DNA from: Priestia megaterium NBRC 15308 = ATCC 14581
GTDB lineage: Bacteria; Bacillota; Bacilli; Bacillales; Bacillaceae_H
NCBI RefSeq assembly: GCF_000832985.1
Contig: NZ_CP009920.1
Coordinates: 1,364,001 to 1,428,000, forward strand
DNA: 64,000 bases
Direction: 5' to 3'
Shown here: piece by piece, positions 16,954 to 26,291 of the stretch
How the letters are laid out: each line of letters opens with the position of its first letter
How positions within the stretch are numbered: the stretch's first letter is position 1
Notes under the pieces: model-generated
Databases searched by the model: none
What the model was told of the DNA's origin: nothing
Seen by the model: the letters and a program-made list of their open reading frames with translations, nothing else
Made by a program: the position numbers and the translations under genes

Positions 16954-17366
16954 TATTGATTACATTCTATACATTGACCGTAAATTTCAAATTTATGGCC
17001 TGTAATATTGTATCCTCGCAAATCCTCGTCTACATGCTCCATCGGACAAGCTTCAATTTCTTTTGTTTTTCCACAATCTAAACAAATGAAGTGGTGATGA
17101 TGATGGGCGGTTGCACATTTAAATCGAAAGTGCTTTTCGCTCGAAAGCTCCGTCATTTCAAGTACGCCTAACTCCACAAACAATGATAAATTACGGTAAA
17201 TTGTATCAAAACTCAGACCGGGATAATCAGGCTTCATATATTCCAATACATCTTTTGCCGTTAAGTACTTATTTGATTTTGAAAACAAGGCAAGCATTTC
17301 TTCACGCTTTCCTGTATGTTTATATCCTTGATCTTTTAATAAATGAATGGCTTCAGTTAAATTCAT
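16953..17366 (-). CDS. zur: Zinc-responsive Fur-family repressor Zur
   Basis: Zur is a 137-residue Fur family repressor with an N-terminal winged helix (about 10-80, KRLEEML-like region with [10 protein letters not shown] recognition helix) and a C-terminal dimerization domain. Metal sites are visible: the [12 protein letters not shown] stretch with the first CxxC, and the closing YGQCIECNQ with the second CxxC (structural zinc). It is last in the znuC-znuB-zur operon with a 4-bp ATGA overlap to znuB. The operon promoter carries a Zur box, so it is autoregulated. Confidence 0.93.
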   Translation of the reverse strand: MNLTEAIHLLKDQGYKHTGKREEMLALFSKSNKYLTAKDVLEYMKPDYPGLSFDTIYRNLSLFVELGVLEMTELSSEKHFRFKCATAHHHHHFICLDCGKTKEIEACPMEHVDEDLRGYNITGHKFEIYGQCIECNQ

Positions 17367-18205
17367 TTTTGTTTCCCCTTCCGTCCTTTATTAATCATAA
17401 TAGATATGATTAAAATAACAACAGCAATGACAACAATTGTACCGCCTGGTGCTAAATCCAAGTAGTACGCTGAAAATAATCCGCCTAAAACAGATATTTC
17501 ACCAAAAATCACCGAAAGCAGAATCGTTTGTTTAAAGCCCCTAGCTAAGCGAATGCTTGCTGCTACAGGAAGAGTCATAAGAGATGACACTAATAAAATA
17601 CCGACGATACGCATCGATACAGCAATGACAAGAGCAACCATCACAATAAATAAAAAGTGCATCCACTTCGATTTAATCCCAGAAGCAGAAGCGTGCTCTT
17701 CGTCAAAAGATAAAATAAACAATTCTTTATATAGGAAAAAGACAATAGCTATAACAAATACGGCTATGACAACAACTGTCCAAAGATCCGAACGACTCAC
17801 CGCACTTACGCTTCCAAACAAATAGTTCATTAAATCATTATTAAAACCGTCCGCTAGCGAGATACAAATTGCACTAATACCAATTCCGCCCGATAAAATA
17901 ATCGGAATGGCCAGCTCTTGATAATGCTTGTAGACGCTTCGAAGTTTTTCAATAAAAAGAGCGCCTGTAACGGAAGATACCATCCCTAAATAGACGGGGT
18001 TCACTCCTTGCATAAACCCTATTTTCTGACTAAGAAGCAAGCTCGCAGAAATCCCCGCTAGCGTCACGTGACTTAACGCGTCTGCAATTAAAGAAAGACG
18101 TCTTACTACGATGAACGTGCCCAATAAAGGAGCTAAGACGCCAATAATCATACCGGTTAAAAATGCATTTCGTAAAAACTCAAATTGAAATAAACTGCTT
18201 ATCAT
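17363..18205 (-). CDS. znuB: Zinc ABC transporter permease ZnuB
   Basis: The 280-residue protein has about eight membrane helices and belongs to the metal ABC-3 permease family: [29 protein letters not shown] (in parts) near the N-terminus, and [11 protein letters not shown] in the cytoplasmic coupling loop near 220. It forms the membrane channel for Zn2+ import with ZnuC. It overlaps both neighbours by 4 bp. The binding lipoprotein ZnuA is not in the operon and must lie elsewhere. Confidence 0.93.
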   Translation of the reverse strand: MISSLFQFEFLRNAFLTGMIIGVLAPLLGTFIVVRRLSLIADALSHVTLAGISASLLLSQKIGFMQGVNPVYLGMVSSVTGALFIEKLRSVYKHYQELAIPIILSGGIGISAICISLADGFNNDLMNYLFGSVSAVSRSDLWTVVVIAVFVIAIVFFLYKELFILSFDEEHASASGIKSKWMHFLFIVMVALVIAVSMRIVGILLVSSLMTLPVAASIRLARGFKQTILLSVIFGEISVLGGLFSAYYLDLAPGGTIVVIAVVILIISIMINKGRKGKQK

Positions 18206-18981
18206 ACGTGCTGCCCTCCATGATGATGATCATGGGTCAACACATGAACATTATGACCATAAAACATAGATACGTCATGTTCACAAAGCTGTTCGAATTC
18301 TTTGGCATTCCCATGAAAGTGTAGAAATTTATTTAAACAAGCAACGTGGGTTACTTTTTCTGAGACAGTGCCAATATCGTGAGTAACAAGCACAAGCGTA
18401 ATTCCTTTTTCTTTATTTAACTTTTCAAGAAGCTCATAAAAAGTGTACACATTTTGTGCATCCACTCCGACTGTTGGCTCATCTAAAATTAACAGCTCGG
18501 GTTCGCTGACAAGCGCGCGCGCAATAAAAATTCGCTGCTGCTGGCCACCGGATAGTTCTCCTATGTTTCGATTTAAAAATTCGCTCATCCCCACTGCTTC
18601 TACCGCTTCTTTCACTTTTTGTTTATGAGAAGCATTCATAAAGCGAAACAAACCTAATTTTGAAGTAAGACCCGTGGAAACCACTTCAAAAACGGTAGCA
18701 GGAAAGCCGCTGTTGAAACTATTCGCTTTTTGCGATACATATCCAATTTTACTTCGTTCTTTAAACCTTCTCTGATCTTTTCCAAATAAACGAATTGCAC
18801 CTTGAGATGGTTTTTGCAAACCAAGCAAACATTTGATTAGCGTTGATTTCCCAGATCCATTTGGCCCAACGAGACCCAAAAAAGCTCCTTTTGGAATTGA
18901 AAAACTTATATCTTCTAATACATTCACTCCATCATATTGAAATGATAAATGATCGATTTCAATGATATCAGGTGTATTCAT
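18202..18981 (-). CDS. znuC: Zinc ABC transporter ATP-binding protein ZnuC
   Basis: This is a 259-residue ABC ATPase with Walker A GPNGSGKST, signature LSGGQQQR, Walker B LLILDEPTVGVD and H-loop VLVTHD. The C-terminal HDHHHGG stretch is histidine-rich, as is common in zinc importer ATPases. It is the first gene of the operon. The Zur-controlled promoter lies about 90-145 bp upstream. Confidence 0.93.
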   Translation of the reverse strand: MNTPDIIEIDHLSFQYDGVNVLEDISFSIPKGAFLGLVGPNGSGKSTLIKCLLGLQKPSQGAIRLFGKDQRRFKERSKIGYVSQKANSFNSGFPATVFEVVSTGLTSKLGLFRFMNASHKQKVKEAVEAVGMSEFLNRNIGELSGGQQQRIFIARALVSEPELLILDEPTVGVDAQNVYTFYELLEKLNKEKGITLVLVTHDIGTVSEKVTHVACLNKFLHFHGNAKEFEQLCEHDVSMFYGHNVHVLTHDHHHGGQHV

Positions 18982-19066
18982 ATGCGCCTCACCATTCTTT
19001 TTTTATATTTCTCCATACAAAAGAGGGCACGGTTTCTATCGTATACTCCGTTACCCATTTACTTTC

Positions 19067-19081
19067 TCAGAATCATTACGA
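19067..19081 (-). promoter_or_regulatory. Zur box
   Basis: The minus-strand TCGTAATGATTCTGA has a perfect left half (TCGTAAT) and a partly conserved right half of the Bacillus Zur operator (TCGTAAT-N-ATTACGA, 7-1-7). It lies 15 bp downstream of the -10 box, so bound Zur would block initiation. Confidence 0.75.
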
Positions 19082-19096
19082 TTTAGTCATTAATGT

Positions 19097-19125
19097 AGTA
19101 TACAGGATTGTCTTTTATTTGTAAA
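19097..19125 (-). promoter_or_regulatory. SigA promoter of znuC-znuB-zur
   Basis: TTTACA (19125-19120) and TATACT (19102-19097) have an exact 17-bp spacer, upstream of the Zur box. Confidence 0.75.
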
Positions 19126-19254
19126 CTAAGCCGTTTCACTCCTTCGCTTTCTTGCCTCCGTAAGTTCATCCGGCTCGAAATGTTGTTTTATTACACAATA
19201 TAGTCACATCTTTCTTTTTTATTCATAAACTGTATATGACGAGGAGGTAATCAT

Positions 19255-19506
19255 ATGAAAATTGTACAGCAGATTGTCAATAAGAAAGTAAACAACATTA
19301 CCCCGAAAGAGCTTTTAAAGTATAGCAAACAATACAACATCCCCATTACAGATCAGCAGGCACACACACTTGTATCCGTCATTAGACAGCAGCCCGTAAA
19401 TATTTATAACCTTGAAGAGCGCCGAAATTTAATCAAACAAATTGCTCAAGTAACAGATCGTGAAACTGCCAGACGAGTGAACGAATTATTTCAGCAGTTA
19501 ATGTAA
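19255..19506 (+). CDS. DUF2624 protein (YqfT-like)
   Basis: This is an 83-residue hydrophilic, mainly helical protein with no signal or membrane segment. Its position between zur-znu and nfo matches B. subtilis yqfT, and the sequence fits DUF2624 (NNITPKELLKYSKQYNIPIT near 13-32). GAGGAGG precedes the ATG. It converges with nfo over a shared terminator. Function is unknown. Confidence 0.7.
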   Translation: MKIVQQIVNKKVNNITPKELLKYSKQYNIPITDQQAHTLVSVIRQQPVNIYNLEERRNLIKQIAQVTDRETARRVNELFQQLM

Positions 19507-19508
19507 AA

Positions 19509-19540
19509 GAAGAGGTCATGTCTATAGACATGACCTCTTT
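19509..19540. terminator. Bidirectional terminator between yqfT and nfo
   Basis: AGAGGTCATGTCTA pairs with TAGACATGACCTCT without a mismatch; T-rich ends follow on both sides. Confidence 0.85.
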
Positions 19541-19555
19541 CAATCACATATGAAA

Positions 19556-20443
19556 TTACATAAGCTTTTGTTTTAGCTCTGAATCAAAGCTTTGTGCACG
19601 AATCATATCAATTTCCAACTGATATGGCGCTTTTTTATTTTTCTTATCTTCTCCTACATAAGGAGTTTCTAGAATTTTAGGAACTTCTTTAAACGCTGGG
19701 TGATGAACAATATAATTCAGTGCACCAAATCCGATTTCACCAAATCCAATGTTTTCATGGCGGTCTTTTCGAGCACCGCGTACATTTTTACTATCATTGA
19801 TGTGAAGCACTTTAATTCGCTGTATTCCTACGGTTTTGTCAAATTCATTTAATACACCGTCAAAGTCTTGAACGATATCATAACCAGCGTCATGAACGTG
19901 ACATGTGTCAAAACAAACAGAGAGCTTTTCATTGTGCGTCACGCCATCAATAATCTGGGCAATTTCTTCAAAGCTTCTTCCACACTCTGTTCCTTTTCCA
20001 GCCATTGTCTCAAGCGCAATTTGAACTTCTTGATCAGCTGTCAACACTTCGTTTAGACCTTTGATAATTTGCTGAATACCGGCATCTGCTCCAGCGCCGA
20101 CATGAGCTCCTGGGTGAAGAACAATTTGCTTTGCGCCAAGAGCATGGGTGCGCTGAATTTCAGACGTTAAGAAATCTACTCCAAGCTCAAATGTTTCGGG
20201 CTTTGTTGTATTTCCTAGATTAATGATATAGGGAGCATGTACAACAATATCTGTCATTCCATACTCTTTCATATGCAAAAGACCAGCTTCAATATTAAGC
20301 TCTTCAATCTTTTTGCGACGAGTATTTTGTGGAGCGCCTGTATAGATCATAAACGTATTTGCTCCGTAAGAAGCTGCCTCTTCACTTGCTCCTAAAAGCA
20401 TCTTTTTGCCGCTCATTGATACATGAGAACCAATTTTCAACAT
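19556..20443 (-). CDS. nfo: Endonuclease IV (deoxyribonuclease IV)
   Basis: The 295-residue AP endonuclease of base-excision repair has a TIM barrel with three zinc ions. Signature segments are visible: [32 protein letters not shown] and [11 protein letters not shown]. Each carries His, Asp or Glu metal ligands. Length is standard. It lies 28 bp downstream of cshB on the same strand and probably shares its transcript. Confidence 0.96.
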   Translation of the reverse strand: MLKIGSHVSMSGKKMLLGASEEAASYGANTFMIYTGAPQNTRRKKIEELNIEAGLLHMKEYGMTDIVVHAPYIINLGNTTKPETFELGVDFLTSEIQRTHALGAKQIVLHPGAHVGAGADAGIQQIIKGLNEVLTADQEVQIALETMAGKGTECGRSFEEIAQIIDGVTHNEKLSVCFDTCHVHDAGYDIVQDFDGVLNEFDKTVGIQRIKVLHINDSKNVRGARKDRHENIGFGEIGFGALNYIVHHPAFKEVPKILETPYVGEDKKNKKAPYQLEIDMIRAQSFDSELKQKLM

Positions 20444-20471
20444 TCCTTTTTACACCTCTAACCTATTGCGA

Positions 20472-21791
20472 TTAACGATTGTTGCGTCTTTCACTACGCT
20501 TTTTCTTTTGCACATACTTTGTAATTTCACGAGCACGTTTTTTCTTGTAGCCAGGCTTTACTTTCTTCGGCTTTTGAATAAAGCGATGTGCCTCTTCTCC
20601 CACTTCATCCGCTTTCTTCACACGCTTTTTACGGCGGTTACGGTCATCGATGGAAACCCATTCTTGCTTTTGAAGATCTTTGTTTACAAACTCGATTCCC
20701 ATTTTCTCTAGCTTATTTACTGCATCTTCATCTTCCACATCGAAGATTGTAGCAGCAATTCCAGAATGACCGGCACGAGCTGTACGTCCTACGCGGTGAA
20801 TGTAGAAATCTAGATCTGAAGGAAGCTCAAAGTTAATGACGTGTGAAATTCCTTCAATATCAATACCGCGAGCTGCTAAATCTGTCGCTACTACGTATTG
20901 AAATTCTAAATTATTAATTTGCTTCATCATTTTCTTACGGTCACGAGGAGATAAGTCTCCGTGAATTCTTCCTACTTTTAATCCTTTAGACAGTAGGTCA
21001 TCTGCTACTTCGTCCGCCATTTTCTTTGTATTTGTAAAGACGATAGCTAAATAAGGATTATAAGAAATAAGCATATCATGCAGTAGCTTAAACTTGTTAC
21101 GATGACGCAGTGGAACTAATACATGCTCTAATTTAGCTGCTGCTGCTTGCTTCGGCGAAACATGCGTAAATTTTGGATTTTCCATGTATTTTTTTAAGAA
21201 TGGCTTTAATTTTTCAGGAATAGTTGCTGAAAAAACAAGCATCTGTAATTTTTCAGGCATATTGCTTGCCAAACGGTCCACATCTTCTAAAAATCCCATA
21301 TCAAGCATTAAATCAGCTTCGTCTACTACTAACGCCTTTGTTGTATACACAACTAACGCTTTTTCATTTACTAAATCAAACAAACGAGCCGGTGTTCCTA
21401 CAACAACTTGAGGCTGCTTCTTTAATTTATCGATTGTACGCTGCTTATCTGTACCGCCGATAAAACATTTTGCTGAAATTTCTTCTCCTTCAGCACTGTG
21501 TTTTGTTAGCTTTAATACTTCTTGATAAATTTGAGAAGCAAGCTCACGAGTTGGAGCGGTGATTACAACTTGTACTTCTTCTTTTTTAGGGTCTACCTTT
21601 TCAAGTAAAGGTAATAAATAAGCGTGTGTTTTGCCGGTCCCTGTTTGCGACTGACCAATTACACTTTCCCCTTTTAAAACGGAAGGAATTAAGCGCTCCT
21701 GAATCTCTGTAGGCTGATAAAAACCTAATTGTTTAATTGCTTCTATTAAAAATGGTTGAAACTCAAAACGTTCAAAGTTTGTTTTTTCCAT
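20472..21791 (-). CDS. cshB: DEAD-box RNA helicase CshB
   Basis: The 439-residue ATP-dependent RNA helicase has the Q motif (FQPFLIEAIKQLGFYQPTEIQ, first part), motif I SQTGTGKT, Ia PTRELA, II VDEADLMLD, III SATI, V TDLAARGID and VI HRVGRTARAG. The C-terminus is highly basic (KKKRSERR), as in the CshB group. The ATG chosen has AAAGGAG 8 bp upstream; the frame extends ten codons further, but those codons overlap that SD. By synteny it is B. subtilis yqfR/cshB, a cold-shock and ribosome-related helicase. Confidence 0.93.
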   Translation of the reverse strand: MEKTNFERFEFQPFLIEAIKQLGFYQPTEIQERLIPSVLKGESVIGQSQTGTGKTHAYLLPLLEKVDPKKEEVQVVITAPTRELASQIYQEVLKLTKHSAEGEEISAKCFIGGTDKQRTIDKLKKQPQVVVGTPARLFDLVNEKALVVYTTKALVVDEADLMLDMGFLEDVDRLASNMPEKLQMLVFSATIPEKLKPFLKKYMENPKFTHVSPKQAAAAKLEHVLVPLRHRNKFKLLHDMLISYNPYLAIVFTNTKKMADEVADDLLSKGLKVGRIHGDLSPRDRKKMMKQINNLEFQYVVATDLAARGIDIEGISHVINFELPSDLDFYIHRVGRTARAGHSGIAATIFDVEDEDAVNKLEKMGIEFVNKDLQKQEWVSIDDRNRRKKRVKKADEVGEEAHRFIQKPKKVKPGYKKKRAREITKYVQKKKRSERRNNR

Positions 21792-21976
21792 AATAGTCTC
21801 CTTTTTTACATTCACGTTCATCTTTTAAGGCACAATATATGATTATAATCGATTTTTCCTTCTGTGACTACTTCTCATTCATATTACTAAAACTTATTAC
21901 CTGTTTCAAAAACATTTTATCGCGAGTTGCATACGATAGTAAAAGAAAATCTACTTTACTAAAGGAGGTGCGTCCT

Positions 21977-22681
21977 TTGCTACAGCGAAGACCACCATTT
22001 CCACCCGGTATGCAAAGAAGAATGATGCCAGGAATGCCACCACAAAACGGCTTTGGGCAACACCCTGGTAACTTTAGCCAATTTAATCCATTACAGCAGT
22101 TTCGTAACTTTGCCCAGCAAACAAATGCTCAACAATCATTTTACCCGAATCAGCAAGGCCTGAACCGTGGAGGAGGTAACTTCTTAACTCGCCTATTCCG
22201 AAGAGGCGGAAATAGAAACATACCATTTCAACAAGCGGCTGCAGCTGCTCCTCGAGGTTCTTTGTTTTCTGGCCTTTCAGGAGCCCAAGGTGCTGCAGGA
22301 GCGACTAACTCTTCTTCCCTGCTTGGAGGTTTGCAAGGATTAACGAACCCTGCTAACTTGAGCTCCATGATGGGAAATGTTCAGCGAGTACTAAAAGCAG
22401 CGGAAACGATGGGACCTATGATTCAACAATACGGACCTCTTGTCAAAAATGCTCCTTCTCTGTGGAAAATCTATCAGGCCTTGCGCTCAAGTGATAACAC
22501 AGATGAAGTACTCGAAGCAGAAGGAACAGAGGTTTCTGAAACTGATGAAAGTAAAGATAGTAAGGTTTTATCAGCAGGCGCAGAAAGCACGGATTCATCC
22601 GATGATGAGCTGGATTTCTTTGAAGAAGAAATTGAACATTCATCCAGAGATCGGGTGTCTAAACCAAAACTTTATATTTGA
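21977..22681 (+). CDS. VrrA/YqfQ-like low-complexity protein
   Basis: The 234-residue protein starts at a TTG with AAAGGAGG 8 bp upstream. The N-terminal third is rich in Pro, Gly, Gln and Asn (PFPPGMQRRMMPGMPPQNG), the middle has Ala/Gly/Leu-rich helix stretches (about 80-165), and the tail is acidic (EEEIEHSSRD). There is no signal peptide. It lies immediately upstream of ispH, as yqfQ does in B. subtilis and vrrA in B. anthracis. In B. anthracis vrrA holds a variable repeat used for strain typing; no tandem repeat is obvious here. A spore-related role is suggested for the family but not shown here. Confidence 0.7.
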   Translation: MLQRRPPFPPGMQRRMMPGMPPQNGFGQHPGNFSQFNPLQQFRNFAQQTNAQQSFYPNQQGLNRGGGNFLTRLFRRGGNRNIPFQQAAAAAPRGSLFSGLSGAQGAAGATNSSSLLGGLQGLTNPANLSSMMGNVQRVLKAAETMGPMIQQYGPLVKNAPSLWKIYQALRSSDNTDEVLEAEGTEVSETDESKDSKVLSAGAESTDSSDDELDFFEEEIEHSSRDRVSKPKLYI

Positions 22682-22731
22682 TAAATCTGCTGATTCCTTA
22701 AGGAAATACAGTGAGCAAAAAAAGAATATCT

Positions 22732-22760
22732 TTGTATTCTTCCTTCCTCTTTTATATAAT
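22732..22760 (+). promoter_or_regulatory. SigA promoter of ispH
   Basis: TTGTAT (22732-22737) and a perfect TATAAT (22755-22760) with a 17-bp spacer lie 50 bp before ispH. Confidence 0.6.
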
Positions 22761-22809
22761 AGAAGCGAGTTGAATTGCTCGTCAGGATTATGATGAGGAG
22801 GAAAGTGAA

Positions 22810-23760
22810 ATGAAAGTTATTAAAATTGCACCGCGCGGCTATTGTTATGGTGTAGTAGACGCAATGGTCATTGCACGAAACGCCGCTTTAGATAAATCAT
22901 TGCCTCGACCAATCTATATCTTAGGAATGATTGTTCATAATAAACACGTTACAGATGCGTTTGAAGAGGACGGCATTATCACACTGGACGGTGCTAATCG
23001 CCTGGAAATCTTAGACCAAATAAATGAAGGAACCGTTATTTTTACTGCGCACGGAGTATCTCCAGAAGTAAAAGAACGAGCAAAAGAAAAAGGCTTAACA
23101 ACAATCGATGCTACATGTCCGGATGTTACAAAAACCCATGACCTTATTCGCCAAAAAGAAAAAGAAGGTTATGACGTTATTTATATCGGAAAACGAAATC
23201 ATCCTGAGCCAGAAGGTGCACTTGGTATCGCGCCAGATATCGTTCATTTAATTGAAAAAGCAGAAGACGTAGCCCATTTAAATATTCAACGTGAGAAAAT
23301 CATTGTAACAAATCAGACAACAATGAGTCAGTGGGACGTTGCAGAAGTAATGGAAAAGGTAAAAGAAAAATATCCGCACGCTGAAGTTCACAAGGAAATT
23401 TGTTTAGCTACACAAGTTCGCCAAGAAGCTGTAGCCGAGCAAGCAGGTGAAGCAGATGTTACAATTGTTGTAGGAGATCCTAAAAGTAACAATTCAAACC
23501 GTTTAGCTCAAGTATCAATGGAGATTGCCGGCACTGAGGCATATCGTATCGGTGACATCTCAGAGCTGCAGGTTGAATGGTTGATGAATGCGAAAACGGT
23601 AGCTGTTACGGCAGGCGCATCTACCCCTACTCCAATTACAAAAGAGGTCATCAATTTTCTAGATCAGTTCGATCCAGAAGATGAAACAACGTGGACACGT
23701 GAAAAAAGCGTGCCTCTTTCAAAGATTTTACCAAAAGTTCGAACAAAAAAATCGTCTTAA
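22810..23760 (+). CDS. ispH: 4-hydroxy-3-methylbut-2-enyl diphosphate reductase
   Basis: IspH (LytB) is a 316-residue [4Fe-4S] enzyme that makes IPP and DMAPP in the last MEP step. The three cluster cysteines are in APRGYCYGV (Cys12/13 region), DATCPDVTK and KEICLATQ. The TNQTTMSQW segment follows. GAGGAGG precedes the ATG. It converges with yqfO over a strong terminator. Confidence 0.96.
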   Translation: MKVIKIAPRGYCYGVVDAMVIARNAALDKSLPRPIYILGMIVHNKHVTDAFEEDGIITLDGANRLEILDQINEGTVIFTAHGVSPEVKERAKEKGLTTIDATCPDVTKTHDLIRQKEKEGYDVIYIGKRNHPEPEGALGIAPDIVHLIEKAEDVAHLNIQREKIIVTNQTTMSQWDVAEVMEKVKEKYPHAEVHKEICLATQVRQEAVAEQAGEADVTIVVGDPKSNNSNRLAQVSMEIAGTEAYRIGDISELQVEWLMNAKTVAVTAGASTPTPITKEVINFLDQFDPEDETTWTREKSVPLSKILPKVRTKKSS

Positions 23761-23770
23761 TAGACACAAA

Positions 23771-23800
23771 AGAAGGTGTTGACATTTGTCAACACCTTCT
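23771..23800. terminator. Bidirectional terminator between ispH and yqfO
   Basis: A perfect 14-bp stem, AGAAGGTGTTGACA, with a 2-base TT loop. Confidence 0.9.
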
Positions 23801-23807
23801 TTCTTTG

Positions 23808-24929
23808 TTACATAAACGTAAATGGGTTTGTGTCTACTTTTGAATCAAATACTTCACACTCAAAGTTTTTCGCATCAAAAAGACTGTTTAATGCACGCGT
23901 TACACCTTGTCTCATGACTTTTTCAACATGATGACCAGGATCTACAACGTTTAATCCCATTGCCATTGCATCATGCGCCACGTGGAAATACAAATCCCCT
24001 GTTACATAGGCATCTGCTCCGCTAAATTTTGCGTTTGTAATATATTTGTTTCCATCTCCGCCAAGAACAGCTACTTTTTTCACCGCGGCATCCATAGACC
24101 CTACTACTCTAACACCATCCACGTCCAATGCTTGTTTAACATGAGCGGCAAACTGTTTTAGCGTCATCTCTTCTTTTAACTTACCAATTCGTCCAAGTCC
24201 AAGCGTCTCGCCCGTTTGTTCCACTGGATAAATGTCATAGGCTACTTCTTCGTAAGGATGAGCACTGAGCATGGCACGAATAATTTTATTTTGCTGACCC
24301 GCTTCAAAAATAGTTTCAACTTTTGTTTCATTTACACGTTCTAACTCTCCTTTCAAGCCAATGTATGGATTGGCTTCTGAAGAAGGTTTAAACGTGCCTT
24401 CCCCTTCAGTTGAAAACGTACAGTCGCTGTAAAGACCCACATGTCCAGCTCCCGCATCACAAATAGCTGTGCGCACTGCTTCAGCATGATTTGAAGGAAC
24501 AAATACAGCAAGCTTTTTCAGCTGAATAGACGTTGTTGGAACCAGCACTTTTGTCTCTTGTAGCCCCAATGCTTCGGCCAACAAGTCATTTACTCCGCCT
24601 TTAGCTATATCTAAGTTTGTATGAGCAGCATATACAGCAATATCATGTTTGATGCATTTCTCTAAAATACGCCCTTCAGGACGATCTGTAACCACTTGTT
24701 TTAGAGGTCTAAAAATAGGAGGATGATGAGCAATAATCAAATCCACTTGTTTTTCAATCGCTTCGTCTACGACCGTTTCAAGAACATCTAACGTTACCAT
24801 TACTTTTTTTACAGGCTTGTTTAACGTTCCAATCTGTAAACCAATTTTATCTCCTTCAACCGCTAAATGCTTGGGAGAAAATGATTCAAATGCTTCAATT
24901 ACTTGAAATCCGTTAGGGATTTTACTCAT
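23808..24929 (-). CDS. Nif3-like dinuclear metal-binding protein (YqfO)
   Basis: The 373-residue protein belongs to the Nif3/GTP cyclohydrolase I type 2-like family. Metal ligands are expected in IIAHHPPIF (two His), AAHTNLD and, at the C-terminus, VDPGHHVEK. A CutA1/PII-like insertion separates the two Nif3 halves (about 130-230), which makes it longer than the roughly 250-residue E. coli YbgI and typical of Bacillus YqfO. Its start overlaps the stop of trmK by 4 bp. Biochemical function is unsettled. Confidence 0.9.
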   Translation of the reverse strand: MSKIPNGFQVIEAFESFSPKHLAVEGDKIGLQIGTLNKPVKKVMVTLDVLETVVDEAIEKQVDLIIAHHPPIFRPLKQVVTDRPEGRILEKCIKHDIAVYAAHTNLDIAKGGVNDLLAEALGLQETKVLVPTTSIQLKKLAVFVPSNHAEAVRTAICDAGAGHVGLYSDCTFSTEGEGTFKPSSEANPYIGLKGELERVNETKVETIFEAGQQNKIIRAMLSAHPYEEVAYDIYPVEQTGETLGLGRIGKLKEEMTLKQFAAHVKQALDVDGVRVVGSMDAAVKKVAVLGGDGNKYITNAKFSGADAYVTGDLYFHVAHDAMAMGLNVVDPGHHVEKVMRQGVTRALNSLFDAKNFECEVFDSKVDTNPFTFM

Positions 24930-25630
24930 TTTAACGCCTCCTCAATTAATGAGATGTCTTGGGTAAGTTTTTGAAGTTTTGCTTTACTTTCCTCGGACTG
25001 AGCCTGCTCCATTTGGCCGACAATTTGTTTAAGGTGATTTAGTTCATGCGTCCACTTTGTCATAAAAGCAAAAGAGCGCTTTTCTTTTAAAATAGGGCCC
25101 ATTAACACACCGGCTTCCACTTCACCGTTATAAGGAGCTAAGGCGTTTCCAGGTTCAGCGACGATGACTTCATACATACGACCGTCTTCTTCGATGATTT
25201 TTTCATCAATGATTTCCCAGTTGTGTTCAATCAGCCAGCTGCGAATATGATGTGAACCAATATTCGGCTGAAGTACAAGCCTTTTTACTCCTTCTAACTT
25301 TGCTTTTCCTTCTTCTAAAATCATCGTAATAAGCGTTCCGCCCATTCCGCAGATTGTAATACAGTCTACTTCATTCGGTGATATTACTTCTAGGCCGTTT
25401 CCTTTTCGAACGTCAATAACGTCCGTTAAGCTTGTTTTTTCCACCTGCTGAATAGCAGATTGAAGAGGCCCTTCTGTAATTTCTCCTGCTACGGCACCGC
25501 TAATATATCCATTTAAATAAGCAAAACACGGCAAGTATGCATGATCTGAGCCAATGTCTGCTATCTTTGCTCCCAAAGGAATCGACTTTACTACTTCTTC
25601 AAGTCTTGTTGATAAGTTTAATTCATTCAT
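24926..25630 (-). CDS. trmK: tRNA (adenine-22-N1)-methyltransferase
   Basis: The 234-residue Rossmann-fold SAM methyltransferase makes m1A22 in tRNA. Motif I is IADIGSDHAYLP near 20-31, and the catalytic-loop region CGMGGTLI lies near 93. The C-terminal helices form a coiled-coil-like tail. It is the first gene of the trmK-yqfO pair. In B. subtilis it is yqfN, in the same place. Confidence 0.92.
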   Translation of the reverse strand: MNELNLSTRLEEVVKSIPLGAKIADIGSDHAYLPCFAYLNGYISGAVAGEITEGPLQSAIQQVEKTSLTDVIDVRKGNGLEVISPNEVDCITICGMGGTLITMILEEGKAKLEGVKRLVLQPNIGSHHIRSWLIEHNWEIIDEKIIEEDGRMYEVIVAEPGNALAPYNGEVEAGVLMGPILKEKRSFAFMTKWTHELNHLKQIVGQMEQAQSEESKAKLQKLTQDISLIEEALK

Positions 25631-25749
25631 TTTGTCACCTATTCTCTATGTGATTACTGTTCATTATTTTAACATAGATAGATGCATGATTCCTATTTCT
25701 CTTCATGTTTTCCTTCTAGCTGAATGCTTATAAAAAATCACAAAAAAAA

Positions 25750-25777
25750 AAAGCCTGCTTTATAAATGAGCGGCTTT
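25750..25777 (-). terminator. Terminator of cccA
   Basis: The rightmost gene upstream on this strand is cccA, which ends at 25801. The stem GCCGCT/AGCAGGC closes over an AT-rich loop and is followed on the minus strand by a T11-type run. Confidence 0.75.
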
Positions 25778-25800
25778 CCAGAAAATCATGTTTCTGAACT

Positions 25801-26160
25801 CTATTTAATTTCTGATACCCATTTAGCCATTTCCTTCGCTTTTTCCGGAGGAACCAGCCCAGGCGGCATGTTTCCTTTACCGTTTACAACAATATGTGCA
25901 ATTTCGTCTTGAGAAACTTTTTTCCCAATTCCTTTTAACGAGGGACCTACTCCACCTTGATACTGATCACCGTGACAACCAATACAAGTTTTTTGATAAA
26001 TTTCTTCTGGTTTAGCTGAAGCCTGCTGTTCCGCGCCACCGCCTTCTTTTTCAGCCGCGATTTCTTTTGCATTATTCAATCCGTTGAACGAAAGCGTTAA
26101 CATTAAAGCAATCCCAATTACCGCAATTAATAAAAATGGTATTAGCGGATTTCGCTTCAC
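25801..26160 (-). CDS. cccA: Membrane-anchored cytochrome c-550
   Basis: The 119-residue protein has an N-terminal membrane anchor (about 5-28), a short linker and a single c-type haem domain. The haem motif is CIGCH near 58-62; the methionine ligand is probably in KGNMPPGL near 96. It carries electrons on the outer face of the cytoplasmic membrane to cytochrome c oxidase. The position between trmK and sigA matches B. subtilis cccA, except that an acyl-CoA dehydrogenase gene separates it from sigA. Confidence 0.93.
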   Translation of the reverse strand: MKRNPLIPFLLIAVIGIALMLTLSFNGLNNAKEIAAEKEGGGAEQQASAKPEEIYQKTCIGCHGDQYQGGVGPSLKGIGKKVSQDEIAHIVVNGKGNMPPGLVPPEKAKEMAKWVSEIK

Positions 26161-26291
26161 TCACTATACCCCCTTTATGTATTCCCATCCCTAGAAATAA
26201 CAAAATAGTATAAGCACTTTTATTTTACTTGAAAATGCTCATAAGTGAAAGGGTTTTATTTACATAATTAACTAATTTCTTATTGCGTATC

